Below, piece by piece: positions 18,381-26,706 of a stretch of 38,326 nucleotides of DNA. The position numbers and the translations under genes were made by a program. Source of the DNA: Methylophilaceae bacterium (lineage in GTDB: Bacteria > Pseudomonadota > Gammaproteobacteria > Burkholderiales > Methylophilaceae). How positions within the stretch are numbered: position 1 is the first letter of the stretch; each line of letters begins with the position of its first letter. The stretch spans positions 1-38,326 of the forward strand of contig JANZZG010000066.1 in NCBI GenBank assembly GCA_026419515.1. The letters run 5' to 3'. The notes below the pieces were generated by a model, which worked only from the letters and a program-made list of their open reading frames with translations, was not told the DNA's origin and did no database searches.

Positions 18381-19817
18381 TCAGGCGGCCGCAGGAACTG
18401 CGCCAGCGGGCTCGACCTTGCCCTGCCTGATGGTCTTGGCCATGTTGTAGCACATGACCAGCACCCCCGTCAGGAAAAACACGCCCCCGATCCCACGCAT
18501 CACGTAGAACGGATGCATTGCGGCGACCGATTCGACGAATGAGTACTGCAAATTGCCGAAGTCATCGAAAGCGCGCCACATCAGACCCTGCATGATGCCG
18601 GAAATCCACATCGCAGTGATGTAGAGCAGGATGCCGATCGTTGCCAGCCAGAAATGCACATTGATCAGCTTGTCGCTATACATCCGCGTATTCCACAGCT
18701 TGGGCACCATGTGATAGAGCGCACCGAAAGAGATCATCGCCACCCAGCCCAGTGCGCCGGAGTGCACATGCCCCACGGTCCAGTCGGTGTAGTGCGACAG
18801 CGCATTGACGTCCTTCAAGGACATCATTGGGCCCTCGAAGGTGGACATGCCATAGAACGACAAGGACACGATCAAGAAGCGCATCACGGGGTCGGTGCGC
18901 AGCTTGTCCCACGCGCCCGACAATGTCATGATGCCGTTGATCATGCCCCCCCAGGAAGGCAACAGCAGCATGATGGAGAAAGTCGCAGCCAGGGTGGACG
19001 TCCAGTCCGGGATCGCCGTCCAGTGCAGGTGGTGGGTGCCTGCCCACATGTACATGAAGATCAGCGCCCAGAAATGGACGATGGACAATCGGTAGGAATA
19101 TACCGGGCGCCCCGCCTGTTTGGGCACGAAGTAATACATCATGCCGAGGAAGGCAGCCGTCAGGTAGAAGCCGACCGCGTTGTGACCATACCACCATTGC
19201 GTCATGGCGTCCTGCGCTCCCGCAAACAGAGAGTAGGAATAGGGGGACGTCAGGCTCACGGGAATGGCCAGATTATTGAAAATGTGCAGCAAGGCTACCG
19301 CCAACAGGAAAGCGATGAAGAACCAGTTGGCCACATAGATATGAGATTCCTTGCGCTTCATCAGGGTGCCTACGAAATTGACGATATAAGCAACCCACAC
19401 GATCGCGATCAGGATGTCGATCTGCCAGTTCATTTCGGCATATTCCCTGCCTTGGGAAAAACCCAACACGTGATTGAGCGCGGCAAGCACGATGATCGCC
19501 TGCCACCCCCAGAACGTAAAGTTCGCCAGCCCATCACTGAACAGCCGGGCCTGACAGGTTCGCTGCACGATGTAATAGGAAGTGGCAAACAAGATACTAC
19601 CCCCAAACCCGAAAATCACCGCGCCGGTATGCACCGGACGTAGCCGGCCGAACGTGATGTAAGGGATGTCGAAATTCAGAACAGGAAACGCCAGCTCGAA
19701 CGCGATATACACGCCGACCAGCATTCCCACGACAGCCCAAACCAGGGTCATGATGGCGAATTTACGAATGACTTCGTAATTGTATTGTTCATTCGCCGTG
19801 ACGCTTGCTGTTGTCAT
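18381..19817 (-). CDS. ccoN: cbb3 oxidase catalytic subunit CcoN
   Basis: CcoN is the heme-copper catalytic subunit that reduces oxygen with high affinity. The 478-residue protein has about 12 membrane helices. It shows conserved histidine-bearing segments, among them [14 protein letters not shown] (low-spin heme ligand), [11 protein letters not shown], the pair in [14 protein letters not shown] (CuB ligands) and [17 protein letters not shown] (heme ligands). Start at 19817 has GGGAGAGAG just upstream. It is the first gene of ccoNOQP, with a good promoter and an about 80-nt leader. Confidence 0.97.
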   Translation of the reverse strand: MTTASVTANEQYNYEVIRKFAIMTLVWAVVGMLVGVYIAFELAFPVLNFDIPYITFGRLRPVHTGAVIFGFGGSILFATSYYIVQRTCQARLFSDGLANFTFWGWQAIIVLAALNHVLGFSQGREYAEMNWQIDILIAIVWVAYIVNFVGTLMKRKESHIYVANWFFIAFLLAVALLHIFNNLAIPVSLTSPYSYSLFAGAQDAMTQWWYGHNAVGFYLTAAFLGMMYYFVPKQAGRPVYSYRLSIVHFWALIFMYMWAGTHHLHWTAIPDWTSTLAATFSIMLLLPSWGGMINGIMTLSGAWDKLRTDPVMRFLIVSLSFYGMSTFEGPMMSLKDVNALSHYTDWTVGHVHSGALGWVAMISFGALYHMVPKLWNTRMYSDKLINVHFWLATIGILLYITAMWISGIMQGLMWRAFDDFGNLQYSFVESVAAMHPFYVMRGIGGVFFLTGVLVMCYNMAKTIRQGKVEPAGAVPAAA

Positions 19818-19839
19818 TAGCTCTCTCCCGTTGATACAT

Positions 19840-19853
19840 CGATGAATTCATCG
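19840..19853. promoter_or_regulatory. 14-bp perfect palindrome in the ccoN leader
   Basis: CGATGAATTCATCG is a perfect palindrome 23-36 nt upstream of the ccoN start and downstream of the predicted transcription start. It is not an FNR/Anr box (TTGAT-N4-ATCAA), although a TTGAT half-site overlaps nearby at 19831-19835. It may be an operator; function is unproven. Confidence 0.4.
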
Positions 19854-19905
19854 TGCCAGCCACGCCACGCACCCCTGTGACGAACTGACGCACCCATTTG
19901 GCATG

Positions 19906-19934
19906 AGTATATTCTAGTCCGCGTAATCCGACAA
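19906..19934 (-). promoter_or_regulatory. Sigma70-type promoter for ccoNOQP
   Basis: On the minus strand, TTGTCG (19934-19929) and TATACT (19911-19906) are separated by exactly 17 bp. Transcription would start near 19899, giving an about 80-nt leader before ccoN. The promoter lies in the short gap after the SCO1 stop at 19942. Confidence 0.6.
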
Positions 19935-19941
19935 GCATGTC

Positions 19942-20526
19942 TTATTCATTTAGTAACATACCAAAATCATGGGCAATATCCTCAACACTTTGTCCATGAT
20001 TCAGATAAAGGCGCAGAATGCCTTTTTTGTCATAAACATAGATGCCTGCACTATGATCGATCGTATAACCGGAGCGTGATCCGGTTTCTTGCTTGGTATG
20101 AAAAATCTTGAATTGATGCGCCACATCATTCGTTGTTTTTTCGTCACCGCGCAATCCGATGAAGCCTGGATTGAATGACGGAACATAGCGGTTCAATACT
20201 TCGGGAGTATCGCGTGCTGGGTCCAGTGTCACAAACAGTACCTGAACTTGCTTGCCACGCTCACCCAGATCACGAACCGCCCGCGCAAGGTTGGCGAGGG
20301 TGGTCGGGCACACATCGGGGCAGTGCGTATAACCGAAAAACAGGGCCACCACCTTGCCATGAAAATCGGACAGACGACGTACCTGACCATGACTGTCCGG
20401 TAACACCAAGTCTCCACCCAATTTCGCCCCAGTAATGTCAGTACCTCTAAAAGCAGGCGCCGCATCCTGGCGTGGGCCAGAGCATGCTACCAGAAACAAC
20501 ACTACAACAAAAACGAATGTGCGCAT
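19942..20526 (-). CDS. SCO1/SenC-type copper chaperone (lipoprotein)
   Basis: SCO proteins deliver copper to heme-copper oxidases (CuA site of aa3, or cbb3 at low copper) and have a thioredoxin fold. The 194-residue product begins with a lipoprotein signal ending FLVACSG, so it should be anchored to a membrane facing the periplasm. The copper ligands are visible: C69 and C73 in THCPDVCPTT, and H158 in YTIDHSAG. AAGGAGG lies 6 nt before the ATG. It is just upstream of ccoN on the same strand, with a separate promoter between, which suggests a role in cbb3 as well as aa3 assembly. Repeat copy B starts 18 nt upstream of its start codon, so its own promoter must lie in or beyond the repeat. Confidence 0.92.
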   Translation of the reverse strand: MRTFVFVVVLFLVACSGPRQDAAPAFRGTDITGAKLGGDLVLPDSHGQVRRLSDFHGKVVALFFGYTHCPDVCPTTLANLARAVRDLGERGKQVQVLFVTLDPARDTPEVLNRYVPSFNPGFIGLRGDEKTTNDVAHQFKIFHTKQETGSRSGYTIDHSAGIYVYDKKGILRLYLNHGQSVEDIAHDFGMLLNE

Positions 20527-20543
20527 CCATGACCTCCTTGATC

Positions 20544-20728
20544 AGGAATCCTCTGAATCACCTGCTGTGCGGCCGGAGAGTGAAGTGGCGGGATATTTGG
20601 GCTCCGGGTCGCTACGCTGCGGCTGAACGTTCGCTACATTCACGCAAGCCTGCGCCACATCCTGCGGTTGTCGCTTCGTGCGCAAACCTTCATGCCGCTC
20701 GCTACGGTTATTTTGGGTTTCCTTAAAG
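20544..20728. repeat. Dispersed intergenic repeat, copy B
   Basis: This is the second copy of the repeat seen at 4941-5154, in the same orientation. It lacks about 30-50 bp of the middle part of copy A. Internally it is rich in TCGCTnCG-like words. It fills most of the gap between the SCO1 gene and the OmpW terminator. As in copy A, the repeat lies just upstream of the 5' end of a minus-strand gene (mscL there, SCO1 here) and no convincing reading frame is seen. Confidence 0.75.
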
Positions 20729-20753
20729 GTACTCTAGCACAAGGATGGCCGGC

Positions 20754-20782
20754 AAAAAAAATCCCCTCAACCGAGGGGATTT
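20754..20782 (-). terminator. Strong rho-independent terminator of ompW
   Basis: AAATCCCCTC and GAGGGGATTT form a 10-bp GC-rich stem with a 4-nt loop (AACC on the plus strand). On the minus strand the stem ends in a run of eight T residues (20761-20754). It lies about 24 nt past the ompW stop. Confidence 0.9.
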
Positions 20783-20805
20783 CGGGAAGGACTCCAACGC
20801 CAGGG

Positions 20806-21492
20806 TCAGAACTTCTTGCCCACGCCCAGGCTGAATACCCATGGATCAATATCGAGCTCGTCAATCTTCCTGTAGCCCGCACCTGCATTGATTTCGACAT
20901 CCGTATCAATCCACGCTTTCTTGATATCAGCATTGATCAGCCAACCATCCTTCAGGTTGACGTCAAACCCCGCCTGAATGGCCGGCCCCACGCTCCAGTG
21001 ATCGACCCGAATCGGCAAACCGGGGATCCCTTTGGTCGTCGCCAGACTGTTGTCCATGAACTTGGTGACGTTCAGGCCAACGCCTACATACGGGTCGAAC
21101 ATCTGATCCGGCATGAAGTGCCATTGCACCGTCAGGGTCGGGGGCAGCAAATTGACCTCGCCCAAGTTCTGATTGCCCAGCGTAGAACCCGCTGCCTTGG
21201 TAATGGAAACGTCATGCTTGGTGCCCGTCGCAAGAATCAGCTCGACGGCGATATTCTTGGTGATGTAGTAGGAAAAATCGATTTCAGGAATCGTGTTGCT
21301 ATCGACTTTCAGTTCCGCGCCCTGACTCAAGACAGGCCCCACATTCTGATTGGTGTATTTACCCAGGCTGCTATCCTCGCTGGGATTGATGTGAGTGGCA
21401 CGCAAACGCACGACGAAATCACCCGCCTCCGCCATCGCGAAAGAAGGAGCAAAAACAGCGGCGATCGCCAATGCTAGTACGGTTTTTCTCAT
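20806..21492 (-). CDS. ompW: OmpW-family outer membrane protein
   Basis: OmpW proteins are small eight-stranded outer-membrane barrels with a hydrophobic pore; expression often responds to oxygen in other proteobacteria. The 228-residue product has a Sec signal peptide (MRKTVLALAIAAVFAPSFAMA, cut before EAGDF), the family start GDFVVRLRATHINP, FMPDQMFDPYVGVGLN, and a final phenylalanine (LGVGKKF) needed for barrel insertion. GGAGGCGC precedes the ATG. It stands alone between a promoter candidate and a strong terminator, inside the oxidase region. Confidence 0.93.
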   Translation of the reverse strand: MRKTVLALAIAAVFAPSFAMAEAGDFVVRLRATHINPSEDSSLGKYTNQNVGPVLSQGAELKVDSNTIPEIDFSYYITKNIAVELILATGTKHDVSITKAAGSTLGNQNLGEVNLLPPTLTVQWHFMPDQMFDPYVGVGLNVTKFMDNSLATTKGIPGLPIRVDHWSVGPAIQAGFDVNLKDGWLINADIKKAWIDTDVEINAGAGYRKIDELDIDPWVFSLGVGKKF

Positions 21493-21541
21493 TTGAAGCG
21501 CCTCCGGAAAATATAAATGGATAGAAATATCTTCAATTCGA

Positions 21542-21571
21542 ATTCTACAAAAAAGCCTGAACTCTTCGCAA
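21542..21571 (-). promoter_or_regulatory. Promoter candidate for ompW
   Basis: On the minus strand, TTGCGA (21571-21566) and TAGAAT (21547-21542) are 18 bp apart, giving an about 43-nt leader. The region is AT-rich and other pairings, such as TTGAAG and TATTTT closer to the gene, are possible. Confidence 0.35.
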
Positions 21572-21625
21572 CATAAATTTACAACGCTAATTCTTCATCA
21601 CTTCAAGTGTCTCATATTTACAACA

Positions 21626-22540
21626 TCAAAAAGGCAAAGGAAAAAAGAAATAATGATCCAGCAACAGGCAGGCAAACAATACCGTCAAATAAAATATGGA
21701 AAAACGGAAAGTCGATTGCGCCAAAGCATCGCTATATTCCCGGTAGAGTTTGACGGCATAGAGGAGAAACACGATATTGAGCACTACTGCCGCAATCAAA
21801 TAAATCCAGCCGCTCATACCGCTTCCACTCGGCATCATTGCCACGGTCACCAGAATGATCGTATAAAGCAGGATGTGCAGGCGAGTAAATTCCTCGCCAT
21901 GCGTCACCGGCAACATGGGCAGGCCGGATTTGGCATATTCATGGCGGCGGTACAGTGCCAATGCCCAGAAATGCGGCGGTGTCCATGCGAAAATGATGAG
22001 GAAGAGAATCAGCGCTTCCGGACCTATGGTGTTGGTGACCGCAGCCCAGCCCAGTACTGGCGGCATGGCACCCGATGCCCCCCCGATGACGATGTTGAGC
22101 GGCGTGGCGGGCTTGAGAAAGATGGTATAGATCACGGCATAGCCGATGAAGGTGGCAAAAGTCAGCCACATCGTGAGTGGATTGACGTAATAGTAAAGGA
22201 TCCCCAGGCCGATCAAGCCCACGACCGTCGCGAACAAAGCCGTCTGCATCGAACTGACCTGCCCGGTCGGCAGCGGGCGCGCGCGCGTCCTGGCCATGCG
22301 CGCATCAATTTCCTGTTCGATCAGACAATTGAAAGCAGCGGCCGCACCCGAGGATAGTGCGATACCCACGGTAGCGGCCAGCAGCAGGGGCCAAGGCACC
22401 ATGCCTGGGGAGGCAAGGAACATGCCGATCATGGCAGTAAATACGATCAGCGCCGTCACCCGCGGCTTGCACATGATGAAGAAACTACGGCAGTGGATGC
22501 CGATGCGTTGCAGGTTCATACTCAACGTCGCACCCGTCAC
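21626..22540 (-). CDS. ctaB: Protoheme IX farnesyltransferase (heme O synthase)
   Basis: CtaB (CyoE) adds a farnesyl group to heme B, making heme O, the precursor of heme A for the aa3 oxidase. The 304-residue membrane protein of the UbiA family has about nine helices. It shows the prenyl-diphosphate motif as [20 protein letters not shown] and the second acidic region near [20 protein letters not shown]. The GTG at 22540 is chosen because it overlaps the ctaA stop (GTGA) and AAGGGGAG lies upstream; an ATG seven codons later (22519) is the alternative. It is the last gene of the surf1-ctaB unit; no terminator follows. Confidence 0.93.
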   Translation of the reverse strand: MTGATLSMNLQRIGIHCRSFFIMCKPRVTALIVFTAMIGMFLASPGMVPWPLLLAATVGIALSSGAAAAFNCLIEQEIDARMARTRARPLPTGQVSSMQTALFATVVGLIGLGILYYYVNPLTMWLTFATFIGYAVIYTIFLKPATPLNIVIGGASGAMPPVLGWAAVTNTIGPEALILFLIIFAWTPPHFWALALYRRHEYAKSGLPMLPVTHGEEFTRLHILLYTIILVTVAMMPSGSGMSGWIYLIAAVVLNIVFLLYAVKLYREYSDALAQSTFRFSIFYLTVLFACLLLDHYFFFPLPF

Positions 22541-23511
22541 GATCGCTCTCCCCTTGCGATTTTTGAGTGTATCACCACCAGCGCCGACAGTAACAGCGCT
22601 GCCCCAGCATTGTGGGCTACCGCCAGTGGTAGCGGCAAACCGAGCAGCACGTTGCCGATACCCAACCCAATCTGCACCAGCAACAGCCCGAGTAGGATCC
22701 ACCCCCATGGCCGCATACCAGAAACCTTAAGTAGAGCGCTAGCCAGCCATCCCAAATACAGCAGGATCACCAGTGCCCCTAAGCGGTGCACCATATGAAT
22801 GGCACTCAACGCAGCCAACGGCAACGGGCTGCCATCTGCACCGACACCCAACTCACGCACCAGATGAAAGCCATTGACGAAATCCATTTCAGGCCACCAC
22901 TGTCCCTGGCAGGTCGGAAAATCGGCACACGCCAGCGCAGCGTAGTTGGAACTGGTCCATCCTCCCAGGGCGATCTGGCAGACCAATAGCAGCAGGCCCG
23001 CTGGCACTCCAATCCGCAACGATCTTGAGACTGGATGCAACTCAAACGGCTGGCACCTCGCGACCAGCCACACCAGCACACCAAGCGTGGCCATCCCCCC
23101 TAGCAGGTGAAGCGTCACGATCACCGGCTTGAGCAGCAGCGTCACCGTCCACATGCCCAGCGCCGCCTGGAATACCACCAGGACGAGCAACAATGAGGGT
23201 AGTAAAGGCGAGCCAGCCAGCCGACCCCGACCGAGCCATGCAGTGATGCAGATGACCAGTATCAGCAAGCCCAACGTGCCGGCAAGGTAACGGTGCGCCA
23301 TTTCTTTCCATGCCTTGTGGGGGTCCAAAGGTTTGTCCGGGAAAGCCGCCTGCGCCGCCTCGCTGTGCGGTACCATGAGGTGTCCGTAGCAGCCCGGCCA
23401 GTCCGGGCAGCTCAACCCGGCGTCGGAAAGCCGGACATAGGCCCCCAGCACCACGACGCAAAACGCCAGGCACGCAGCCACCAGAGCCAACCGATCATGA
23501 AATTTTTGCAT
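22537..23511 (-). CDS. ctaA: Heme A synthase CtaA (COX15)
   Basis: CtaA oxidises the C8 methyl of heme O to give heme A. The 324-residue product has eight membrane helices in two four-helix halves, with conserved histidines in MAHRYLAG and [11 protein letters not shown], and further His in [11 protein letters not shown] and [12 protein letters not shown]. The first loop contains the cysteine pair typical for COX15 ([13 protein letters not shown]). The ATG at 23511 shares one base with the stop of the preceding gene (TGATG), so translation is probably coupled. Confidence 0.94.
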   Translation of the reverse strand: MQKFHDRLALVAACLAFCVVVLGAYVRLSDAGLSCPDWPGCYGHLMVPHSEAAQAAFPDKPLDPHKAWKEMAHRYLAGTLGLLILVICITAWLGRGRLAGSPLLPSLLLVLVVFQAALGMWTVTLLLKPVIVTLHLLGGMATLGVLVWLVARCQPFELHPVSRSLRIGVPAGLLLLVCQIALGGWTSSNYAALACADFPTCQGQWWPEMDFVNGFHLVRELGVGADGSPLPLAALSAIHMVHRLGALVILLYLGWLASALLKVSGMRPWGWILLGLLLVQIGLGIGNVLLGLPLPLAVAHNAGAALLLSALVVIHSKIARGERS

Positions 23512-24053
23512 CACCCCACCCACGAATAAGTCAGTAAGCGCACCAAGTCCTTACGAACACCAGCAGGCTCGAAACCCGATGGGTAACGCATCATCAGGTA
23601 ACCTAATGGATCGACCAAAAAAACCTCACCGGTAGCCCCCCGGACAGGAAATCCGGCAGCCATGGCTTGGGCGCCACTCATAATCAGCAAATCAGGGTAT
23701 TGTCGCCGTATCGGGGCGATGGTTTTTTCATCCCAATTTCCATCGATGACCCAGATGCGCTGTAGACGGTCGATATCCTTGGCCATGGAAACATGGAGCT
23801 GACGCAGCTGTTGCAAGGTGATGAGACATTCATTGGCACACAGGGGGTCGGTGACATAGACCATGCGCCACTTGCCATGCCAGTCCAGAGCGGATGACGC
23901 CTGTAGTTTTCGCGGTGGTTGTAGGAGCTGGCCATAGCTTTTCCCTTCCAGCCGGTGACCGGAGACATAAAGACAAAACCCCACGACCACCGGCAACGCG
24001 AACACGCCCAGCAACAACAGGAACATCAGACGACCTTTGTATTGTGGCGTCAT
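23511..24053 (-). CDS. SCO-like thioredoxin-fold oxidase assembly protein
   Basis: The 180-residue protein has one N-terminal membrane helix (residues ~8-28, LMFLLLLGVFALPVVVGF) and a periplasmic thioredoxin-like domain. The CxxxC pair of SCO proteins is present (C72 and C76 in DPLCANECL). The copper-binding histidine near the C-terminus of true SCO proteins is not seen: the matching stretch reads GEVFLVDPLGYLMM. It may therefore be a thiol reductase for oxidase cysteines rather than a copper carrier. Genes of this type sit between surf1 and ctaA in many betaproteobacteria. It overlaps surf1 by four bases and ctaA by one. Confidence 0.82.
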   Translation of the reverse strand: MTPQYKGRLMFLLLLGVFALPVVVGFCLYVSGHRLEGKSYGQLLQPPRKLQASSALDWHGKWRMVYVTDPLCANECLITLQQLRQLHVSMAKDIDRLQRIWVIDGNWDEKTIAPIRRQYPDLLIMSGAQAMAAGFPVRGATGEVFLVDPLGYLMMRYPSGFEPAGVRKDLVRLLTYSWVG

Positions 24054-24763
24054 GGCTCGACCCTCTTGAAATTCACGAATAGCCAGATGGCTACCACCGC
24101 AATCGCGAACCCCCACCATTGCCAAGCGTAGCCGATATGGGTTTCAATACGCTCGGCGGGTCTAGCCCAGTTGCGCACGAAGCCTCCCGCAGTACTGGAG
24201 GCATCCAACCGTAACACGAACGGGTAAATTTCCAACCCGGACACTTTGGCATAACGTGCCATGTCCATGTTCTCCCAAACCGTTTGCCAAATCGTGGTGA
24301 CAGGTGGTGGTGCCAGCTCATAGAACTTGGTGGAAGGGAGCCAGACAAAGCCAATCACTTCCACCTTGCCGGCTGGTGTATCCACGGATGGCAAACGACT
24401 GCGATCCCCCATTGGAATCCAGCCACGGTCCACCAGTAACACCGTACTTGCCCCTTCGACTCGAAACGGCGTGATGACATGGTACCCTGCCATGCCATTT
24501 TCTACCTGGTTGTCGAGCAATATCTGAAATTTCGGGTCGTAGTAGCCCGTCGCGCGAATGCGCCGGTAACGCCACGACTCGGGGTCGGTGATCCGGTCCG
24601 GCAATGCCACCGGCGCCTCGGCAAGACGCGCGTCGAACGTCGCCTGCAACGTTTTTTTCTGCTCAGCCTTGTCGTATTGCCAGAAGCCCAGCTTCGCCAT
24701 GCCCACTACCAGCAGTGCGGCAGCGATCGTTGGCAGCAATGGAGGGCGGAAAACATATTTCAT
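24050..24763 (-). CDS. SURF1-family cytochrome oxidase assembly protein
   Basis: SURF1 (Shy1) proteins help to insert heme A into subunit I of aa3 oxidase. The 237-residue product has the two-helix topology of the family: an N-terminal helix with LGFWQYDKAEQKK and a C-terminal helix preceded by HIGYAWQWWGFAIAV. The intervening periplasmic domain contains VLLVDRGWIPMGDR. The ATG at 24763 is taken; a GTG four codons upstream (24775) is possible. It starts divergently from the DUF2909 gene and leads the surf1, SCO-like, ctaA, ctaB unit. Confidence 0.92.
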   Translation of the reverse strand: MKYVFRPPLLPTIAAALLVVGMAKLGFWQYDKAEQKKTLQATFDARLAEAPVALPDRITDPESWRYRRIRATGYYDPKFQILLDNQVENGMAGYHVITPFRVEGASTVLLVDRGWIPMGDRSRLPSVDTPAGKVEVIGFVWLPSTKFYELAPPPVTTIWQTVWENMDMARYAKVSGLEIYPFVLRLDASSTAGGFVRNWARPAERIETHIGYAWQWWGFAIAVVAIWLFVNFKRVEP

Positions 24764-24766
24764 GGA

Positions 24767-24795
24767 TTGCACCACCCAGGATCACGTCGCATAAT
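24767..24795 (+). promoter_or_regulatory. Promoter candidate for the DUF2909 gene
   Basis: TTGCAC (24767-24772) and CATAAT (24790-24795) are exactly 17 bp apart, with transcription expected near 24802, 25 nt before the start codon. The site overlaps the surf1 leader on the other strand. Confidence 0.45.
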
Positions 24796-24826
24796 CGGTA
24801 AACACGCATCCCAAGGAGCATCCAAA

Positions 24827-25027
24827 ATGCTGACCAAGGCTGTCATCGTTTTCATGTTGCTACTGATACTGGCCAGCTTGTTCTCCGCCTTGTTCTACAT
24901 GTTCCAAGACAAAGGACAAGGCGACCGCACGGCAAAAGCACTCACACTCCGCATCTCTTTGTCTATCGGTTTGTTTTTTTTGCTACTAATCGCCTATAAA
25001 CTGGGACTGTTCGGCTGGCCGTCATAA
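24827..25027 (+). CDS. DUF2909-family twin transmembrane protein
   Basis: The 66-residue product has two membrane helices (about 4-24, AVIVFMLLLILASLFSALFY, and 44-62) with a charged loop DKGQGDRTAKALTLR between. This matches DUF2909, a family of unknown function often found beside coxC and surf1 in beta- and gammaproteobacteria, so a role in oxidase assembly is likely but unproven. AAGGAG lies 8 nt before the ATG, which decides the start against a longer frame from 24479. It is read opposite to every neighbour. Confidence 0.85.
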   Translation: MLTKAVIVFMLLLILASLFSALFYMFQDKGQGDRTAKALTLRISLSIGLFFLLLIAYKLGLFGWPS

Positions 25028-25057
25028 AAAAGGCGATGCTGCATGGCCAGCATCGCC
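25026..25057 (-). terminator. Strong terminator of the aa3 oxidase operon
   Basis: GGCGATGCTG and CAGCATCGCC form a perfect 10-bp stem with a 6-nt loop. On the minus strand it is followed by six T residues, so it serves transcription arriving from coxC, whose stop is 20 nt upstream. In the plus direction no T run follows. Confidence 0.88.
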
Positions 25058-25076
25058 CAGTGCCTGCGCTACATCG

Positions 25077-25952
25077 TCATAACCAGTAAACCAGCACGAA
25101 CAGCAGCAGCCAGACCACATCCACAAAGTGCCAATACCAAGCTACGCCTTCGAACGCGAAATGGTGGTCAGGCCTGAAATGCCCTTTCATACTGCGCAGC
25201 AATATCACGATGAGCATGATGGTGCCCAATGTGACATGGAAACCGTGAAAGCCAGTCAACATGAAAAAGGTTGCCCCATATGCCCCCGTGCCCAACGTGA
25301 GGCCCATCTCGGTGTAAGCATGGTGGTACTCGTAAGCCTGCAAGCCAAGGAACAGTATCCCCAATGCGATCGTCAGAAACAAGCCGATGACGAGCTGTCT
25401 GCGGTTGTCCTTGAGCAACCCCCAATGTGCCCACGTCACCGTAGCGCCGGAACTCAACAAGATCAGAGTGTTGAGAGCCGGAATCCCCCATGCCGCCATA
25501 GGGGTGAACTGGGGGGGCTTGTACTCCATCCCGAGCACCATGCCGCCTGGCCCTGCAGTCGGCCAAGTTCCGAGGAAATCTTTGTACATCGTGAAGTTAG
25601 GATCGAAGCTGGCGAGTTCTGGCACCGAAATGTTGCGCATGTAGAACAATGCGCCGAAGAAAGCCGCAAAAAAAGCCACTTCGGACGATATGAACACAAT
25701 CATCCCGATGCGGAAGGAACGGTCTTCCCATGCTTTGTACTTACCGCTCTCGCTTTCATCTATGATGCTGCCAAACCAGCCGAACAGCACGTATAGCACG
25801 CACAGGAAGCCCAGCAGCAGCATCCAAAGCCCAACCGCATAATGATTGATATTGAAAATGAAACCCGCGGCCATCAACAACAAGCCTACCGACAAAATGA
25901 ACGGATAAAGGCTCGGGTTGGGCACGTAGTAGTGTGATGCTTCGGTCGCCAT
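25077..25952 (-). CDS. coxC: Cytochrome c oxidase subunit III
   Basis: Subunit III (CtaE) stabilises the aa3-type oxidase core. The 291-residue product has seven membrane helices, with family sequence such as SSEVAFFAAFFGALFYMR, TVTWAHWGLL and FHVTLGTIML, and the terminal WYWHFVDVVWLLLFVLVYW. The N-terminus SHYYVPNPSLYPF is typical of betaproteobacteria. The ATG at 25952 has GGGAG at a good distance; a TTG two codons upstream is less likely. It ends the operon at a strong terminator. Confidence 0.96.
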   Translation of the reverse strand: MATEASHYYVPNPSLYPFILSVGLLLMAAGFIFNINHYAVGLWMLLLGFLCVLYVLFGWFGSIIDESESGKYKAWEDRSFRIGMIVFISSEVAFFAAFFGALFYMRNISVPELASFDPNFTMYKDFLGTWPTAGPGGMVLGMEYKPPQFTPMAAWGIPALNTLILLSSGATVTWAHWGLLKDNRRQLVIGLFLTIALGILFLGLQAYEYHHAYTEMGLTLGTGAYGATFFMLTGFHGFHVTLGTIMLIVILLRSMKGHFRPDHHFAFEGVAWYWHFVDVVWLLLFVLVYWL

Positions 25953-26026
25953 ACTCAACTCCCTTTCTGGTTGTGCTTTCGTCGCCGCTCCCTTACCGGA
26001 AGCACGGCGCTCCCCTCCTCGGCCGC

Positions 26027-26566
26027 TTATTGCACGGCACGGTAAAACGCATACGATAAAGTGATCGTCTGCACGTTTTCTGGCAAATCAGGGCTCACGT
26101 AAAACGTCAGTGGCATTTCCTTGGTTTCTCCCGGCTTAAGCTCCTGGCGCTGAAAGCAAAAGCATTCGATTTTCTTGAAATACTGTGCTGCTTGTCCGGG
26201 ACTGACACTGGGGACTGCCTGCCCTGCCACCGGTTGGTTGGTGATGTTGCGGGCAAAATAACTCGTCAACTCGACTTGTCCTGGATGGACCCTCACACTG
26301 CTTTGCCGAGGGTGGAACTCCCACGACAAGCCCGGCATGGTGTTTCCCACAAACTCCACCGTCACCCAGCGTGAGGTATCCACTCTCGTGGCGTGTTCCA
26401 CTTGTGCCGCAGCATTCCCGGTCTTGCCGTTGAACCCGGTGACTCGGCAGATTACGTCGTAGAGCGGTACCAAGGCAAAAGCGAAAACACATGCCGCCGC
26501 GACCACCCCAAGGAGCTTGCGTACCAACCGTCGATTCGCGATCTCTCGTTCAGTGGCATCCATCAT
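26027..26566 (-). CDS. ctaG: Cytochrome c oxidase assembly protein Cox11 (CtaG)
   Basis: Cox11 delivers copper to the CuB site of subunit I. The 179-residue protein has one N-terminal membrane helix (~20-38) and a periplasmic domain beginning FNGKT. The copper-binding cysteines lie in KKIECFCFQRQELKPGE (CxC), and the third conserved cysteine in DVICRVTG. The ATG at 26566 overlaps the stop of the 35-codon gene before it (ATGA), so it is preferred over the next ATG at 26563. About 75 nt separate it from coxC; the DUF2970 gene found there in some relatives is absent. Confidence 0.94.
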   Translation of the reverse strand: MMDATEREIANRRLVRKLLGVVAAACVFAFALVPLYDVICRVTGFNGKTGNAAAQVEHATRVDTSRWVTVEFVGNTMPGLSWEFHPRQSSVRVHPGQVELTSYFARNITNQPVAGQAVPSVSPGQAAQYFKKIECFCFQRQELKPGETKEMPLTFYVSPDLPENVQTITLSYAFYRAVQ

Positions 26567-26670
26567 CGCGCCACCCAATACATGGCCAACAAATACCACC
26601 CTATGGCCAAGGTCCCTAGAATCCAGGCCAGCCGCACAGTGGCCCGGGATTTTGGTCGTGGTTGCGTCAT
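26563..26670 (-). CDS. Cytochrome oxidase small assembly protein (35 aa)
   Basis: This tiny gene between coxA and cox11 encodes 35 residues starting MTQPRPKSRATVRLAWILG and ending YWVAR. A basic N-terminus is followed by one membrane helix (about 14-33). Position, size and the PRPKSRATVRLAW pattern match the small cox assembly peptide annotated in betaproteobacteria. Its stop overlaps the Cox11 start (ATGA), which supports translation. The ribosome-binding site (AGGGG) is rather far from the ATG. Confidence 0.78.
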   Translation of the reverse strand: MTQPRPKSRATVRLAWILGTLAIGWYLLAMYWVAR

Positions 26671-26706
26671 GCCAAGAACAGATCCACCCCTAAATCTGCC
26701 GTTGCG

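Noticed and set aside
18654-19643. Long plus-strand open frame opposite ccoN
   Set aside because: It is the antisense shadow of a conserved oxidase gene and shows no protein family features.
19831-19850. FNR/Anr box upstream of ccoN
   Set aside because: Only the TTGAT half is present; the second half does not match ATCAA at the required spacing.
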